DNA of 64,000 bases from contig NC_134517.1 of NCBI RefSeq assembly GCF_027942865.1, forward strand, positions 11,448,275 through 11,512,274. Direction: 5' to 3'. The notes under the pieces were generated by a model. That model searched no databases and was not told the origin of the DNA. It saw nothing but the letters and a program-made list of their open reading frames with translations. Positions 12,790-33,444 of the stretch are shown here, one piece after another; position 1 is the first letter of the stretch, and every line of letters begins with the position of its first letter. The stretch comes from Odontesthes bonariensis. Taxonomy: Eukaryota > Chordata > Actinopteri > Atheriniformes > Atherinopsidae. The translations under genes were made by a program, and so were the position numbers.

Positions 12790-12885
12790 TTGTCTCGCCC
12801 AATGATAGCTGGGATAGGCTCCAGCCCCCCCGCGACCCTAAATTGGATTAATTGGGTATAGAAAATGGATGGGTGGATGAATCTC
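12790..12885 (+). repeat. RTE/L2-type LINE 3'-tail fragment
   Basis: The words AGCTGGGATAGGCTCCAGCC and CGCGACCCTAAATTGGATTA, followed by a GAAAATGGATGGGTGGATGA tail, are typical of the 3' end of widespread fish non-LTR retrotransposons. Only the tail is present. Confidence 0.55.
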
Positions 12886-13047
12886 ACAGGAAACAATAAA
12901 AACCAAGGAGCGTACTGAGAGAGGTGATTAGGTAAGTGGATGCAGGTGGGTGACAAGTACATGGAATGGGTGTTAACATGGTGACCAAGAGACAAAGGCA
13001 ACTGAGGACATCTAAGGACAGTGACTAGTAAATAAACCATTCTGGAC

Positions 13048-13884
13048 TAGGGATGGGAATTGATAAGATTTTTACGATTCCAATTCCATTTTCGATTCTG
13101 CTTAACGATTCGGTTCTTTATCGATTCTCATTTGGAGAAAAAGGACAACAAACCGGTCGATTAGCATCAACTTTGTTTAGTTTATAAGTAACACGAGTCA
13201 TGACCTTACAAACCCAACAACGGTGAGGTCCACATTGGTCTATCATGGCCTGGGTAATTTAACTCTTCCCTGCTCTGGTGAAAGGAGAAGCTGGAGGTAG
13301 ACGTGAACTGGGGGTAGTACCACCAGCCTCTGGCTCTGAGCCAATCAGACTCTGTCTCTCATGATTTCATCTAAATGTAATGCCTGAGAAGGCATTCATT
13401 TAACCTTAACCGTTACTAACAGCAGGTTTTACAATGAGGCAAATGGCGAACATGATAGGCAGTGTTTGTTAGTTAGTTAGTTACCTGCAGTGTTAGCCGA
13501 CGACATGCTAACGTTGCTGCTGCTGCTGGGGACAGATTCACCAACGTTAGTCCGGAGCGGATCCAAAACGCGACATTCATTCATAGTTATTGCATGTTGG
13601 TAGTATTTCCTCACTTTGGTGAAATATTCACTTTGCAAGTTGCCCTGTTGTCGTCTTTTTTAGGGAATTGTAACCAAACTTTCGAGAGTTTGTACCGCTT
13701 GGGCGCCATGTTTACTGTTGACTGCTGGTTGCACTGGACTCGCCACACAACGTTGCGTGGTGACGTCATTCGCGCCCACTGGAATCGATAAGGGAATCGT
13801 TTGCAAAATCGCCAAACGATTCCAAGGAATTTAAACACTGGGAACCGGTTCTCAACAAGAACCAGTTTTCGATTCCCATCCCTA
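13048..13884. mobile_element. Nonautonomous hAT element, copy 1
   Basis: It starts TAGGGATGGGAATTGATAAG and ends with the inverted form CGATTCCCATCCCTA. It is flanked by a perfect 8-bp TSD, TTCTGGAC (13040-13047 and 13885-13892), which is diagnostic of the hAT superfamily. Length is 837 bp. It carries one exact TGACGTCA (13761-13768). No transposase is present; the 65-aa ORF at 13594 recurs in longer form in copy 2 but matches no family I know. Copy 2 is at 29534-30377 in the same orientation. Confidence 0.88.
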
Positions 13885-14164
13885 TTCTGGACAGACAAGA
13901 AATCAGTAAATAGAAACTAAACAGTGCACACAAGACATGGAGATCCATTAAATATAACAAGAACCCAAACAGATACCAGCTTCATGTGCAAACAGAAAAA
14001 CCTGAAGATCTTATCAAAACCTCAGTCCAAGAGAGCAAAAGATAAAACAAACCAAGACCCAACCAAACCCATGGACCTTGACAACTTGTTGAGGTACATG
14101 TGATGGTTGAAGCTGCATCGTATCAGTCGAGCAGAAGGCAGCATAGAGGACAGAACTAAACTTA

Positions 14165-14616
14165 TGGCGCTTTTCCACTAGCTCGCTTCGGCTCGGCTCG
14201 GCTCGCTATTGCGTGTTTCCACTAGCACGCAGTACCTGCAACCGGGACGATTTTCCATATCACCTCAGCCCTGGTTCCAAGCGGGCCGAAGCGTTACTAA
14301 AACGTGACGTCAGCCGACTGCCTTCCACTGATTGGCCGATGAGTGTCGTCACTTTTCAATACTGTTTTGTCTGGCGGCCAGGAGTCTTCTCTGGCTCTCT
14401 TCTCTTGCCTTCTGTGCGACAAAAAGCCACAGGGTGAGCAGCAACACGAGCGCCTCCATGTCCTCCATGCTATCCTCCTCGTATGTTGTTGTTGTTGTTC
14501 TGGTCGTGCAGCCGCGTTACGACGACCTCGCCCACATCGAGGAGGCACAAAGTGATACTCGGTTGTAATGGAAACACAACCAAACCGAGCCGTGCCGAGC
14601 TAGTGGAAAAGCGCCA
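14165..14616. mobile_element. TTA-flanked PIF/Harbinger-type MITE
   Basis: The inverted ends TGGCGCTTTTCCACTAGC and GCTAGTGGAAAAGCGCCA match over 17-18 bp and are flanked by direct TTA (14162-14164, 14617-14619), the TSD size and sequence expected for PIF/Harbinger. The 452-bp interior contains one TGACGTCA (14305-14312) and overlapping short ORFs with no recognisable domain. Confidence 0.78.
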
Positions 14617-14699
14617 TTAGTGTGGAGTCACACAAACACTGTTGGAATATCCTCCACAAGATCTCCACATTGCATCTGACAGAAACAATATACCATCAT

Positions 14700-15205
14700 A
14701 TGACCCTTAACCTTGTAGCACCCAAGCATATGAATAATCATTGAAAAAAAATCATTTTGGCTCTTCTTGCATCTTTTTGGGTGGGAATAAAGCAATATTT
14801 TTGGAATTTTTGGAATTGGGCTATTTTTGATCATTTTAGGCAATGTTGCATATTTGCAACTGTGGGCTTTCCTGATTAATTTTGTAATAATACAATTTGA
14901 AGACCTGACCTCCCATTATCGCTGTGAAAGGTGGACAAAGCAGACCACACCAAACGAGACCAGAACGAACTAGAACAGACCACCGCAAAGCAGAGTGTAA
15001 TTCACTGACCCAAGAAAATGATTGCTGTGACAACTGTCGGCACATAAAATGTAATGTAAAAAAATATTACACATGAATGTAAATAATGTATGTAAATTTA
15101 AAAAATCAAATGATGTAATGTAAATATAAATATAAATAAAAATATAATGTAAATAAATAAAAAGCTTGTTGCATATCTGCAACTGTGGGTGCTACAAGGA
15201 TAAGC
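14700..15205. repeat. Possible inverted-repeat element
   Basis: CCTTGTAGCACCCA near 14711 is matched in inverted orientation by TGGGTGCTACAAGG near 15185. Two direct copies of GTTGCATAT(T/C)TGCAACTGTGGG lie at about 14843 and 15166. The structure suggests a small transposon or duplicated internal unit, but no TSD could be fixed. Confidence 0.35.
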
Positions 15206-15685
15206 CCACTCTGGCTCTTACAAACCCTCTCAGTCTGACCTGGTTTTCCGTTCATGGGATTGTTGCGGTTGTCCCTTTAAGAGCCCTCATTAGGAAACAT
15301 ACCACATATCAGTGGAAGTAGTGAGTCCTCCCAGTCCTAAAGCACCCCACTGTTTGACTCTTTTGTTCATGTGTGAATAAAGTGTGTGTATGTGTGTGTG
15401 TATCTTAGGCTACGGCTACACGAAAACGAAACGAGGGTTTTTTTGAAAACGGGTACGAAAATTCTTGCGACCACACGGCAACGCTGCTGTAAAGACTCAG
15501 GTCCAGACGAAAACGGATGAAAACGGATGAAAACGATGAAACGATGCAGTACACACGCCACACCTATAGGTGCGCTGTAAGCCACCCCCACCGGTTACAC
15601 CAGAACAATAGAAGAAGCAATGCGCATGCGTGTACGCCCCTACTTATACCTGCGCGAAGCTCAAACGACAACAACAACAAGGAAG

Positions 15686-16590
15686 ATGTCTGCGTCCACG
15701 TCTACAAGAAACGACTCTCTCGTCTGGACCGACGATGAGGTGGAGTTACTCCTGCGGGTATCCTTGGACTACAAAACGGCAAGATACCAGGAAAATATAG
15801 ACTGGGAGACTTGTCAAAATAAATACAGAGATATTACTATAGCTTTCCAGCAGCAATACAACACTGGGGACGCGGCGGCTGCAGGGAAGGACTCTCCCCA
15901 TGAGCCCAGCAACATTACAAAAACACAGATCACCGCAAAGCTGAAGGCGGTGAGGAACAAATACCGCCATGCTGTGGACAGCGGACGCCGGAGTGGCCAC
16001 GGACGTGTGGTCCTCATATTTTACGCCCTCTGCCACGAGATCTGGGGTGGATCGCCAGCAGCGACCACCATTCCGTCCGGTTTTGAGAGCGGCGATCTGG
16101 TGGAAGAGACCTCCACCGCGTCCCCACAGTCCTCCACAGACCGACCAGCCTCTCCTGCACCCACCCAAGACTCAGACGCAGAAATCGGGCGTAGGAGAAA
16201 TTTGCTTCAGGTAAGATTTCATGGTTCCATAGACCATTGTATCATGCTTTAAAGTGAGCTACCACTTACATTACATTGCATTTGGCAGCGTTTTAACCAA
16301 AGCGACTTACAATTGAGGACATAATCATAGCCAACATCACTAGTAGAAACATGCACTGGAAATATTTATAATTAGCTACCTATGGCTAAATGTAAGTGTG
16401 TGCTATGTTAAATATATTGTGCAATAATGTGCATGATTGGTGGTGATGCATTCTAAAATGTATTTGCTTTGTTTTTAAGGACAAACGTAACAACCACAGG
16501 ACCAACCGACTGAAGAGGAAGGCTCCAGCAGAAGCAAGAGCAGAGGAGGACATCAGAATCAGGGAATCAGGAGGCGAATGCTCGAGTTGA
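15686..16590 (+). CDS. PIF/Harbinger Myb/SANT-like DNA-binding protein (ORF1), probably frameshifted
   Basis: Exon 1 (15686-16210) encodes a Myb/SANT-like domain at about residues 13-105: LVWTDDEVELLL opens helix 1, then a WETCQNKY segment, then KLKAVRNKYRHAVDSGRRSGHG with HEIWGG closing. This is the usual partner protein that helps Harbinger transposase bind DNA and enter the nucleus. The donor CAG/GTAAG at 16210 and acceptor TTTTTAAG ending 16479 join exon 2 in frame (DKRNNHRTNRLKRKAP, a basic nuclear-localisation-like stretch). That frame stops at 16590. A neighbouring frame continues MLELMESSEMHVRETKERL, a likely C-terminal coiled coil, so a small indel near 16560-16580 probably broke the protein. 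The start at 15686 was preferred over 15620 because it precedes the conserved domain closely. Confidence 0.72.
16263..16340. repeat. Common fish repeat word inside the ORF1 intron
   Basis: CATTACATTGCATTTGGCAG followed by AAAGCGACTTACAA is a very common short fish repeat. Here it sits in the intron of the Harbinger ORF1, so it is nested in, or part of, that transposon. Confidence 0.4.
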
Positions 16591-17341
16591 TGGAGAGCTC
16601 GGAGATGCATGTTCGTGAGACCAAGGAGCGGCTGAACGCCAACATCGAGAGACTCTCGCACACCCTCGAGGCTGGGTTTGACATGGTAAAAACCCTATTC
16701 CAGCAACAGCAAGTCTTTGCTCCACATACTTATGCACCCCACCTCGATTGTCATGTGTCATCTTTTTCAATGTACACCGGTGAATGTGCTACATACTCAT
16801 GGATGGCAACCATTTACATGAAAGACACCTGCCTTCCGAGCGCCCATCAGCTATGAATAGAGAAGTGCTCGGTGATGATGAGGGGCTGTTTATAAGAATG
16901 CCTGTTTGTGTTGCATGCAAAACACCACACTTAAGACAGGCACACACATGAAACACACAGGTGTTTACATGAGATGACTGTACAGCTATTTTTTTTTTTA
17001 AACTCTACACAGCTGTTTATAAGAGATGAATGTATAGCTGTGTATGTGCTACACTGTGTATGTGTTACAAAAGACAGGAAACAAACTGCAGTTACTTCTG
17101 TATTAAAAATTCTGTACAGTAAATGTAAAGCTGTACACAACACTGAATGCAATGTACAAACAATTTGAAAAGCTTCCACACACACACACCTTAAGGTATC
17201 CCTGGGCTGGGCAGGACATATTTTACACACAATGATTGGTGAATTAAAAGACAAGTGGCAGTGTATACAACACAAAATGTTCAAGGGTCAAGGAACTTTG
17301 TAAGCACCCTTCTAACCCTTTTCCCCTCTGCCTCGTTACAG

Positions 17342-18664
17342 TCAGTCAGGTAGCTGTTGTTTCGTGTGGGAGGCTGTACTTCCTGGTCTCTTTGCAGAGC
17401 GCTCGTCCACTGCCTCACTTCTTTCTTCGCAGTAGTTGTGCAGGACAAAGCAGGCGTAGATGACAACTGGCAAATCACACATGTTAATGTCCATTGCTCT
17501 TTTCAGACATCTGAACCTGGCCTTCAGCCGACCAAAAGCACACTCGATGACCATGCGTGCCCTACACAAACTCAACCCAAAGTACTGTTCTTGTGGCGTG
17601 GAGCCACCGCTCGAGTATTCCTTCATCAGGAAAGGCATAAGTGGGTAGGCTGGGTCACCAAGGAGAAATATGGGGATGGGTCCCTCATCATCCACGATCT
17701 GCTTTTGCAGTGGTGGAATCTTGCCAGTTTTAAAGTACGTGCTGATCTTTGAGTTGGCAAACACTCGGGCATCGTGGGTACTGCCCGGCCACTTCACAAC
17801 TACATCCATAAATCGGTGTTTGTAGTCACACACAGCTTGTACATTTATTGTATGTTTACCCTTTCTGTTGATGTAGTCCGTGGCGTTGGAAGATGGCTGC
17901 TTAATTTCGATGTGGGTCCCGTCTACTGCTCCCACACACTGTGGCATGCCATGGACACGGTGAAAGCCAGACACAAGCTCCTCAGCCTCGGGTTCTGTGA
18001 AGGGCAGCTTCATGTACTTCGGACCGAGGTGGCGAGCTATGGCTTCGCATGTCTGCCTCACGACGACGGAGACAGTCTGCTTGGACAACCCGAAGGAGTT
18101 AGCCGTCTTCCTTTGCGTGCCCATGTCGCTAAGGTAATATAGCGTAACAGCAACCTGTAGACGTTGCAAAGAGACCGCAAACATTACGTTAGGTACAACA
18201 TTGAAGATGATTAACAAACAACACAACACATAATGGAACACGTATAGGAAAGTGAATTATGCCACGAGTGTTGAGAGCACTACAAACCTTCTTTAACGGC
18301 GCGATTGCTTCACGCATGTTGGTTGTTTGGCCTTCAATGTGAGGACGAAGTTCTTCACTCAGGGCCACAAGCAAAGGCCTAGACATGCGAAAGTTCTCTT
18401 TCCATTCTTCCTCCAGAACAACGCCATTCACGAAGTTGTCCCACCAGCTACTGGTTCTTCCAGGTCTCACCCAAAATCTCCTTCTTGTGGCCCGGTTACA
18501 CGCCGTTGTGGGTGCGACATAATCTGGCGCACGAAGTTGTTATTCCGTTCTTGCTCCACGTTGAATTGGCACATCACCTGTAAATGTTCCTTCAACAACG
18601 CCGCTGTAGTAAGCAGTGTCTGAAGCAGTGTCTGCAGCAGTGCTGCTAATGTTGCGGGGTCCAT
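17342..18664 (-). pseudogene. PIF/Harbinger DDE transposase (HARBI1-like), frameshifted
   Basis: The catalytic exon, 18154 down to 17342, encodes DDE_Tnp_4. The first catalytic Asp is in [10 protein letters not shown], the second in LLGDPAYPL, and the Glu in [19 protein letters not shown] and CFVLHNYCE are also typical of the family. An HTH-like segment ([16 protein letters not shown]) precedes it. The upstream exon ends at 18288 (AAG/GTTTGT donor) and joins through a 133-bp intron to the acceptor CTACAG before 18154. It contains VRPGRTSSWWDNFV, also typical. The more N-terminal part (MDPATLAALL at 18664, with FVRQIMS) is in a different frame, so a small indel near 18490-18515, or an unrecognised intron, separates them. 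It is convergent with ORF1 inside the same transposon. Confidence 0.82.
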
Positions 18665-19079
18665 GATGATCGCTGTCTGTCCTTGTTGTTGTCTTTTTCT
18701 TCCGCTTTTTGTTCTGGTCACTGACGTATGTGTATACGTCACTGCGTTAGCCATGTGACTGACTGACGCAAAAACGTTATCGCTGTGACAATTGGAAACG
18801 AAACGACCTCGTTTTCAAACTTTCCCACTCTGGAACCCGTTCTCGAAAACTATCGTTTTGGGGTAGTGGGAACGCCGGCTCCGTGTGGCCGCGACAGCGA
18901 AACGATAAGAAAAAGTATCGTTTACAGTGAAAAACGTTTTCGTGTAGCCGCAGCCTTACTGTCAGCAGAAAGGAATTTGCTCTCTGTACAGTGTGGAGGT
19001 TTGCTTCTCTTATCTGGTGAAAGAAGGTTGTTTTCTTTCATCTCTCATTTTTTTTTTTCAAACTGATGTCAAAACAACC

Positions 19080-27968
<8,889 letters not shown>

Positions 27969-28099
27969 CTCCTTGCAGCTCCCCCATTTTCAAGTCATGG
28001 GAAGGACACAGTACCTTATGCTGCTGTCCAGGCTTTCATCAACTTTTCTGTGTGAAAATACGTGACAGCTGAAGTTAAGAAAAAGTTAGGCTGTTAGAT

Positions 28100-29105
28100 T
28101 TTTTTGCCAACTATTCCTATTCCTATTTACGCTTTGAGTATGTAAAATTATTGCAAGACATTTTAAGAAATGTTCACATTTACTTTCTTGCTGGGAGTAA
28201 TATAAGGAGATTGATACCATTCTCATGTCTTTATGTTCCATTTGGAACTGGAGCTGACAGCCAGCATAAACACTAGTAATAGGGAAGCTGTCAGGAAGTT
28301 TACATGTGGGGTTCTGTGCAGAGAGATTTATGTTGTAGCTATATTCATAAACTAATCTGTTCTGTTTCTGTCTGTAACTTCATATTTGCAGTGCAGATAT
28401 GAGAGGGTTCTTTATTTCTCGTCTAAGGCTATACAAGACAGTTTCCCTAAAATATATACAGCTATTAAAGTTGTAAAGAAGAGTTGCACAAACTGAATGA
28501 TTTGCTGAATCTTTGCCAAAAGGTTTCGGATTAATGTTCTACTAAACTTGAAAAGTGGACTTCTTAAATTAAAGCTGAACACATGTAACATTTGAAGAGA
28601 GTATTACACTAAATGCCACCAGAGGGAGGCATTTGATCAGAGGACATATTGATTATTGGCATTTATACACTATATAATGGTGAGCTACCTGCAGCACTGT
28701 GACATCTTCTATCTGCTGAGAGAAATAATGTGGAAAGTGTGTAGTCACTGGATTATTTTCAGTGACTGGACAGGCTCCCTGACAGGTTTGACATGTGATT
28801 TTTCTCTAGTAGGATGTCACTCTATGCACGTGATCTGTGTAGCATGGGGTGGAAAGACATTCAATCCCTATGACCAAACTGGGTTTGGCTTGATTTTTCT
28901 GGATACAGTATACTTTTACAGAAGAAAAAAAAACATAAATAAAGACACTGAAATGTTTTAAAGGGCAATGCCAAAGGCTGTTTAAATGCATCACTAGTTG
29001 AACTTCACATGGTTACATATATGTTAAAGAATATTAAAACTAGATTTCAAATGTAAAATGATACGCTTAAAAAATGATTTATCCTGCCATAATGCTTTCC
29101 CCAAG
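28100..29105. other. Intergenic DNA after gene 2, nothing recognised
   Basis: A possible AATAAA near 28935 could serve gene 2, but it is nearly 1 kb after the stop codon. No protein-like ORF or repeat boundary was found. Confidence 0.3.
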
Positions 29106-29109
29106 ATTA

Positions 29110-29425
29110 ATTCCTACAACTGACAGCTTCATATCCAGCGGTCATCAGGTGAGAGGCGGGGTACACCCTGGACGGGTTGCAGTCCATCACAGGAAGAGAT
29201 GAATAACCACGCTCACCCTCACTCCAAGAGACAATTTTAGAGACACCAATGAAGCTAATGTGCATATTTTTGGACAGTGGGAGGAAGCCAGAGTATCTGG
29301 GGAGAACCCATGCATACACAGGGAGAACATGCAAACTCCACACAGAAGGGCCAAGCTGGGAGTTGAACCTGTAACCCTCTTGCTCTGAGGCAATGGTGCT
29401 AACCACCACACCACCGTGCAGCCCC
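29110..29425 (-). repeat. Fish interspersed repeat (LINE 3'-region-like)
   Basis: The text GGGTACACCCTGGACGGGTT, then TGGACAGTGGGAGGAAGCCA, then GGGAGAACATGCAAACTCCA, then AACCACCACACCACCGTGCA is a very common fish and vertebrate repeat. A more diverged copy of its middle is at 35120-35290. Orientation is uncertain. Confidence 0.6.
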
Positions 29426-29533
29426 CTGCTATATATTGCTCTCTAAAATAAGACCTCAGATGAAAAAAAAATCCTTTGAAAGAGTTCCGTTTGCTGTGTT
29501 GTCTCGTTAACTTTCATTCATGTCACTAGTAAC

Positions 29534-30377
29534 TAGGGATGGGAATTGATAAGATTTTTACGATTCCAATTCCATTTTCGATTCTGCTTAACGATTCGGT
29601 TCTTTATCGGTTCCCTTATCGATTCTCATTTGGAGAAAAAGGACAACAAACCGGTCGATTAGCATCAACTCTGTTTAGTTTAGAAGTAACACGAGTCATG
29701 ACCTTACAAACCCAACAACGGTGAGGTCCACATTCGTCTATCATGGCCTGGGTAATTTAAGTCTTCCCTGCTCTGGTGAAAGGAGAAGCTGGAGGTAGAC
29801 GTGAACTGGGGGTAGTACCACCAGCCTCTGGCTCTGAGCCAGTCAGACTCTGCCTCTCATGATTTCATCTAAATGTAATGCCTGAGAAGGCATTCATTTT
29901 ATCTTAACCGTTACTAAGCAGGTTTTACAATGAGGCAAATGGCGCTGACATGATAGGCAGTGTTTGTTAGTTAGTGACCTGCAGTGTTAGCCGAGGACAT
30001 GCTAACGTTGCTAACGTTGCTGGGTTCAGATTCACCGACGTTAGTCCGGAGCGGATCGAAAACGCGACATTCATTCATAGTTATTGCATGTTGGTAGTAT
30101 TTCCTCCCTTTGGTAAAATATTCACTTTGCAAGTTGCCCTTTTGTCGTCTTTTTTAGGGATGTGTAACCAAACTTTCGAGCGTTTGTACCGCTTGGGCGC
30201 CATGTTTACTGTTGACTGCTGGCTGCACTGGACTCGCCACGCAACGCTGCGTGGTGACGTCATTCGCGCACACTGGAATCGATAAGGGAATCATTTGCAA
30301 ATCGCCAAACAATTCCAAGGAATTGAAACACTGGGAACCGGTTCTCAACAAGAACCGGTTTTCGATTCCCATCCCTA
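29534..30377. mobile_element. Nonautonomous hAT element, copy 2
   Basis: Ends TAGGGATGGGAATTGATAAG and CGATTCCCATCCCTA, with a perfect 8-bp TSD CTAGTAAC (29526-29533, 30378-30385). It is 844 bp, the same orientation as the copy at 13048-13884, and very similar along its length with only scattered substitutions and small indels. It contains one TGACGTCA (30255-30262). Different TSDs prove two separate insertions. Confidence 0.9.
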
Positions 30378-30385
30378 CTAGTAAC

Positions 30386-31439
30386 CGACTCCTCTTATGG
30401 CATAACATTTTGGACTCCCTCTCACCTGTTTGGTTATGTTACATCATATGCTAAATCTGACTTGTACAGATGGAGACACCAGGTGATTGTCATGTAAAAG
30501 ATTTACTGTCTCATCCATGTTGGCTGAAATTGATCACAAGGTTGGGAATGTGCACACTGATGTAAAATTAAATGAAAAACAATAACAATGCCCTTTAAGA
30601 TATGTTTAAATATGTAACAAGACTCTTGACAATGCAAGGTGAAAGAGGGTACTCAAGTAAAGTATAAATAACAAATAAATTCTGTTTTTGTGCATCCATG
30701 AAGTGTTTGTATTATTCATTACTTCTGAACCCTGATTTTTATCCACCATGATATTTGTAAAACAATCCCAGTTTCACCAGAAAATGTGAAATATGACCAT
30801 TTGTCCACATGTGGACAATGTAGTGAAGGATGCTTAAGAATGCTTAGAAAGAAAATAATACTCCTCAAACTTTTTTTGGCCACTTTTTCTGTCATCTTGT
30901 ATGTTTGCTGCTGAACACTATCTCGTTGTGGGGGAGGGGGTGGTGGCTGAATGTGATGTTTGCTTGCCGGGAACTTCTGCCGGATATCCGATGCATACTA
31001 ATGAAGTAGGACTGCATACAGGTAGTATCCTAAATGCATTGGTTGCTGTCTGGCCCTATATCCATGAGAGTGAACACTATAGCTTGAGTGAGTGAACTAG
31101 TGGAAAATCCAAAAAAAGTGTTAAATGACATTGCAAGAATCCCTTTCATCAAATGAACACAAGTTGACATGTGAAGATCAGCACGGCAGCAGGGAAAAGA
31201 GTCGGGATATCGCAGAAATTGTGCAATTCAGAGTTTATTGGGAAACAGTAACGTTTTGCGATCAATAAATATTACACTTTAGGTTGTGAGCTCAAAATGG
31301 TTGAACTCTCTGTCAGGGCAGTTAACACCCTCTTACATAACATACCAGATTGTAAATATCTAAATCTATATGTTAAATCTAAATATCATATTTATATTAT
31401 TTATATTTAGAGATTAAACTTTCACCAAATGTAGAATTT
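30386..31439. other. Intergenic DNA, nothing recognised
   Basis: No exon-like conservation or repeat boundary was recognised; the short ORF at 30901-31095 has no known domain. Confidence 0.35.
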
Positions 31440-31690
31440 TTTAAATCCAGGTTAAAAACATTTCTTTTCTCATGTGTCTATGCATGAAATCTGCACGCTA
31501 TCTTTTAACTTATCTAGACTGTTGCTTGTTTTTAAATTCATTTAAATTATTCTATTTGTTTCTCTTTATATTCTTTTATGTATTTTAATGCTTCTTCCAC
31601 TCCCTGCTGCAATGCTTTTATTTCATGTAAAGCACTTTGAATTGTTTGTACATGAAATGTGCTATATAAATAAATTTGATTTGATTTGAT
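31440..31690 (+). repeat. LINE 3'-tail fragment
   Basis: A remnant of the C-terminal coding text (TTAAATCCAGGTTAAAAACA, the usual FKSRLKTFLF-like segment) precedes the tail GCACTTTGAATTG...GTGCTATATAAATAAATTTG with a GATTT run. Related to the fragment at 985-1146. Confidence 0.55.
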
Positions 31691-31699
31691 ATATTTAGC

Positions 31700-32905
31700 A
31701 TTTCGATTTAATATTGAGGTTTAGATATAATATTTAGATTTAACATTTAAATCTATGCTTTATATTTGAGCTCTGTACGTGTTTACAAGTACGTTTACAG
31801 TGTTCTTTTAGGTTGATTTTCATCTTAAATGTGAGGAAAGTGTTCTAAATACAAGGAAATTGAGATAAATATTCAAAATTTGTAAGCCATAACTTCTCAA
31901 CTATACTTTTTACAGGCACCCCATGTTCTTCTCTGTCTATGAGCTTAAAGTTCAGTTTAGATCTCTTACAAACAACGCACTATTATTTGCAAGAGGACTG
32001 CTGTCCAACCCGTGAAATGCTCTGTGGAGCTGAGAACAAAACACGACAAACACTCAGCTTCAAGTGATTTATTCTTATTGATCTGTTTTTGAAATATGTC
32101 CCTCCACAAAAGAATACTGTCAATAGAAAACTCCATCAGTGTTCCTCATCTTTATGGAGTGCCGGTTACAGTTTTATGTGAGATGCATGCACAAGAGCAG
32201 AATGTTTCGACACATGTTGCATCTACTGATTTGAAATGGGAAATAGTCACAAAAATGACATGGTAGATGTGAACAATAAAGCAGTAACACGCAACCCAAA
32301 ATCCAACGCATAGGTAGGATTATCTAACAAGATTAATTCACGTCGCTAATATTTGAATATACAAATAAAAGTTGGCCCTCATTTGTATGCTCATTTGTAT
32401 CACTCAGACTTCTGAAGCCATATTCAAATCTAAGAAGAATACCACGACCAAACAGAAGCGTATATGCTCAAGAGAGGTTTTAAGCCCGAAGTGTTTGAGA
32501 GTGTGTATAATTTTATAAATAGATTCAGCACTTACTTCATTGGAGCCAGGCTCAGATAGTGACTCTAACGATGTTTAAATACTGCAGGGTGAGTTGGATC
32601 AACTCCAAACCATGCAAGCTGGCTGTCAAACAGTGAGCAAACAGTATCCTGTGCGTCTGCTGAAAGATGTTTCCGTCTCCTGAGCGAAAGCGTCTGGAGC
32701 ACCATTATTTTGCCAAAACAAAACAATTTATTTTAACTCCCAACAATATTTTCACACAAAAGAATCACATGCTGTAATTATTTCATTTTAACACGTGGCA
32801 GACGTTTACTATATCCAGATCAGAATACTCATTATGAAAGAAAGCCCACACTTTCATATTGTATTATAGTGCTCAATATTTTCTAAGCTGGTTTGAACAG
32901 AGATG
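31700..32905. other. Intergenic DNA, nothing recognised
   Basis: AT-rich with short ATATTTAGATTTAA-type repeats around 31690-31760. No gene or transposon was identified. Confidence 0.35.
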
Positions 32906-32911
32906 AAGCAA

Positions 32912-33440
32912 GGTAAGGCAAGGCAAGGCAATTTTATTTATAGAGCACAATTCGTACACAAGGTAATTCAAAGTGCTTTACAGCAACATAAAATCACAAG
33001 AAGGCAATAAAATCATTAAAAAGAAATAAAAAAAATTAAAAAAAACATTAAAAATAATCATTAATTAATTCATTTAAAAGTGAAGAGTGCAGATAAAATA
33101 CTTTCAGGTGTCATATGCACAGTTAAACAGAAAGGTTTTCAGCCTGGATTTAAACATTGTCAGAGTTGAGGCCTGGCTCACATCTTCTGGAAGACTGTTC
33201 CAGATGTTAGGAGCATAAAACTGAAACGCAGCCTCACCTTGTTTAGTCCTGACTCTGGGCCCCAGCAGGAGACCCCTCCCTGAGGTTCTCAGACACCGAG
33301 TTGTTTCATATGGCTCTAACATGTCAGAGATGTACTTTGGCGCTTGACCATGAAGAGACTTGTACACAAGCAGAGCTGTTTTAAAGCAGGAGTCAAAGAG
33401 TGCAAAATGGGATTTGTATTGATGTGACTGATGCATTAGT
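32912..33440 (-). pseudogene. LINE (L2-like) C-terminal coding fragment and 3' tail
   Basis: On the minus strand, 33436-33104 encodes LLVYKSLHGQAPKYISDML, then LRTSGRGLLLGPRVRTKQGE, then FQFYAPNIWNSLPEDV and TMFKSRLKTFLF. This is the highly recognisable C-terminal end of fish L2-type reverse transcriptase proteins. It is followed (plus strand 32912-33090) by the tail with GCACTTTGAATT-type and TAAATAAAATTG-type words. The enzyme domain itself is absent, so this is a 5'-truncated dead copy. Confidence 0.78.
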
Positions 33441-33444
33441 CATG

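Larger units (their letters stand above)
15408..18955. mobile_element. Full-length PIF/Harbinger transposon (two ORFs)
   Basis: The ends are near-perfect inverted repeats: GGCTACGGCTACACGAAAAC on the left and, inverted on the right, GGCTGCGGCTACACGAAAAC. They are flanked by direct TTA (15405-15407, 18956-18958), the classic PIF/Harbinger TSD. The 3548-bp element encodes both expected proteins in convergent orientation: a Myb/SANT-like DNA-binding protein (15686-16590, plus) and a HARBI1-type DDE nuclease (17342-18664, minus). Both show a probable frameshift, so the copy is probably inactive now. Its right end lies only about 120 bp upstream of the start codon of methyltransferase gene 2. Confidence 0.92.

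Noticed and set aside
15046..15182. ATGTAAATATAAATA-rich run as a promoter or scaffold element
   Set aside because: It is simple AT-rich repetition inside a possible inverted-repeat element, with no supporting signal.
15746..16168. 140-codon minus-strand ORF
   Set aside because: It is the antisense shadow of the Harbinger Myb/SANT-like exon, whose plus-strand translation has the recognisable domain.
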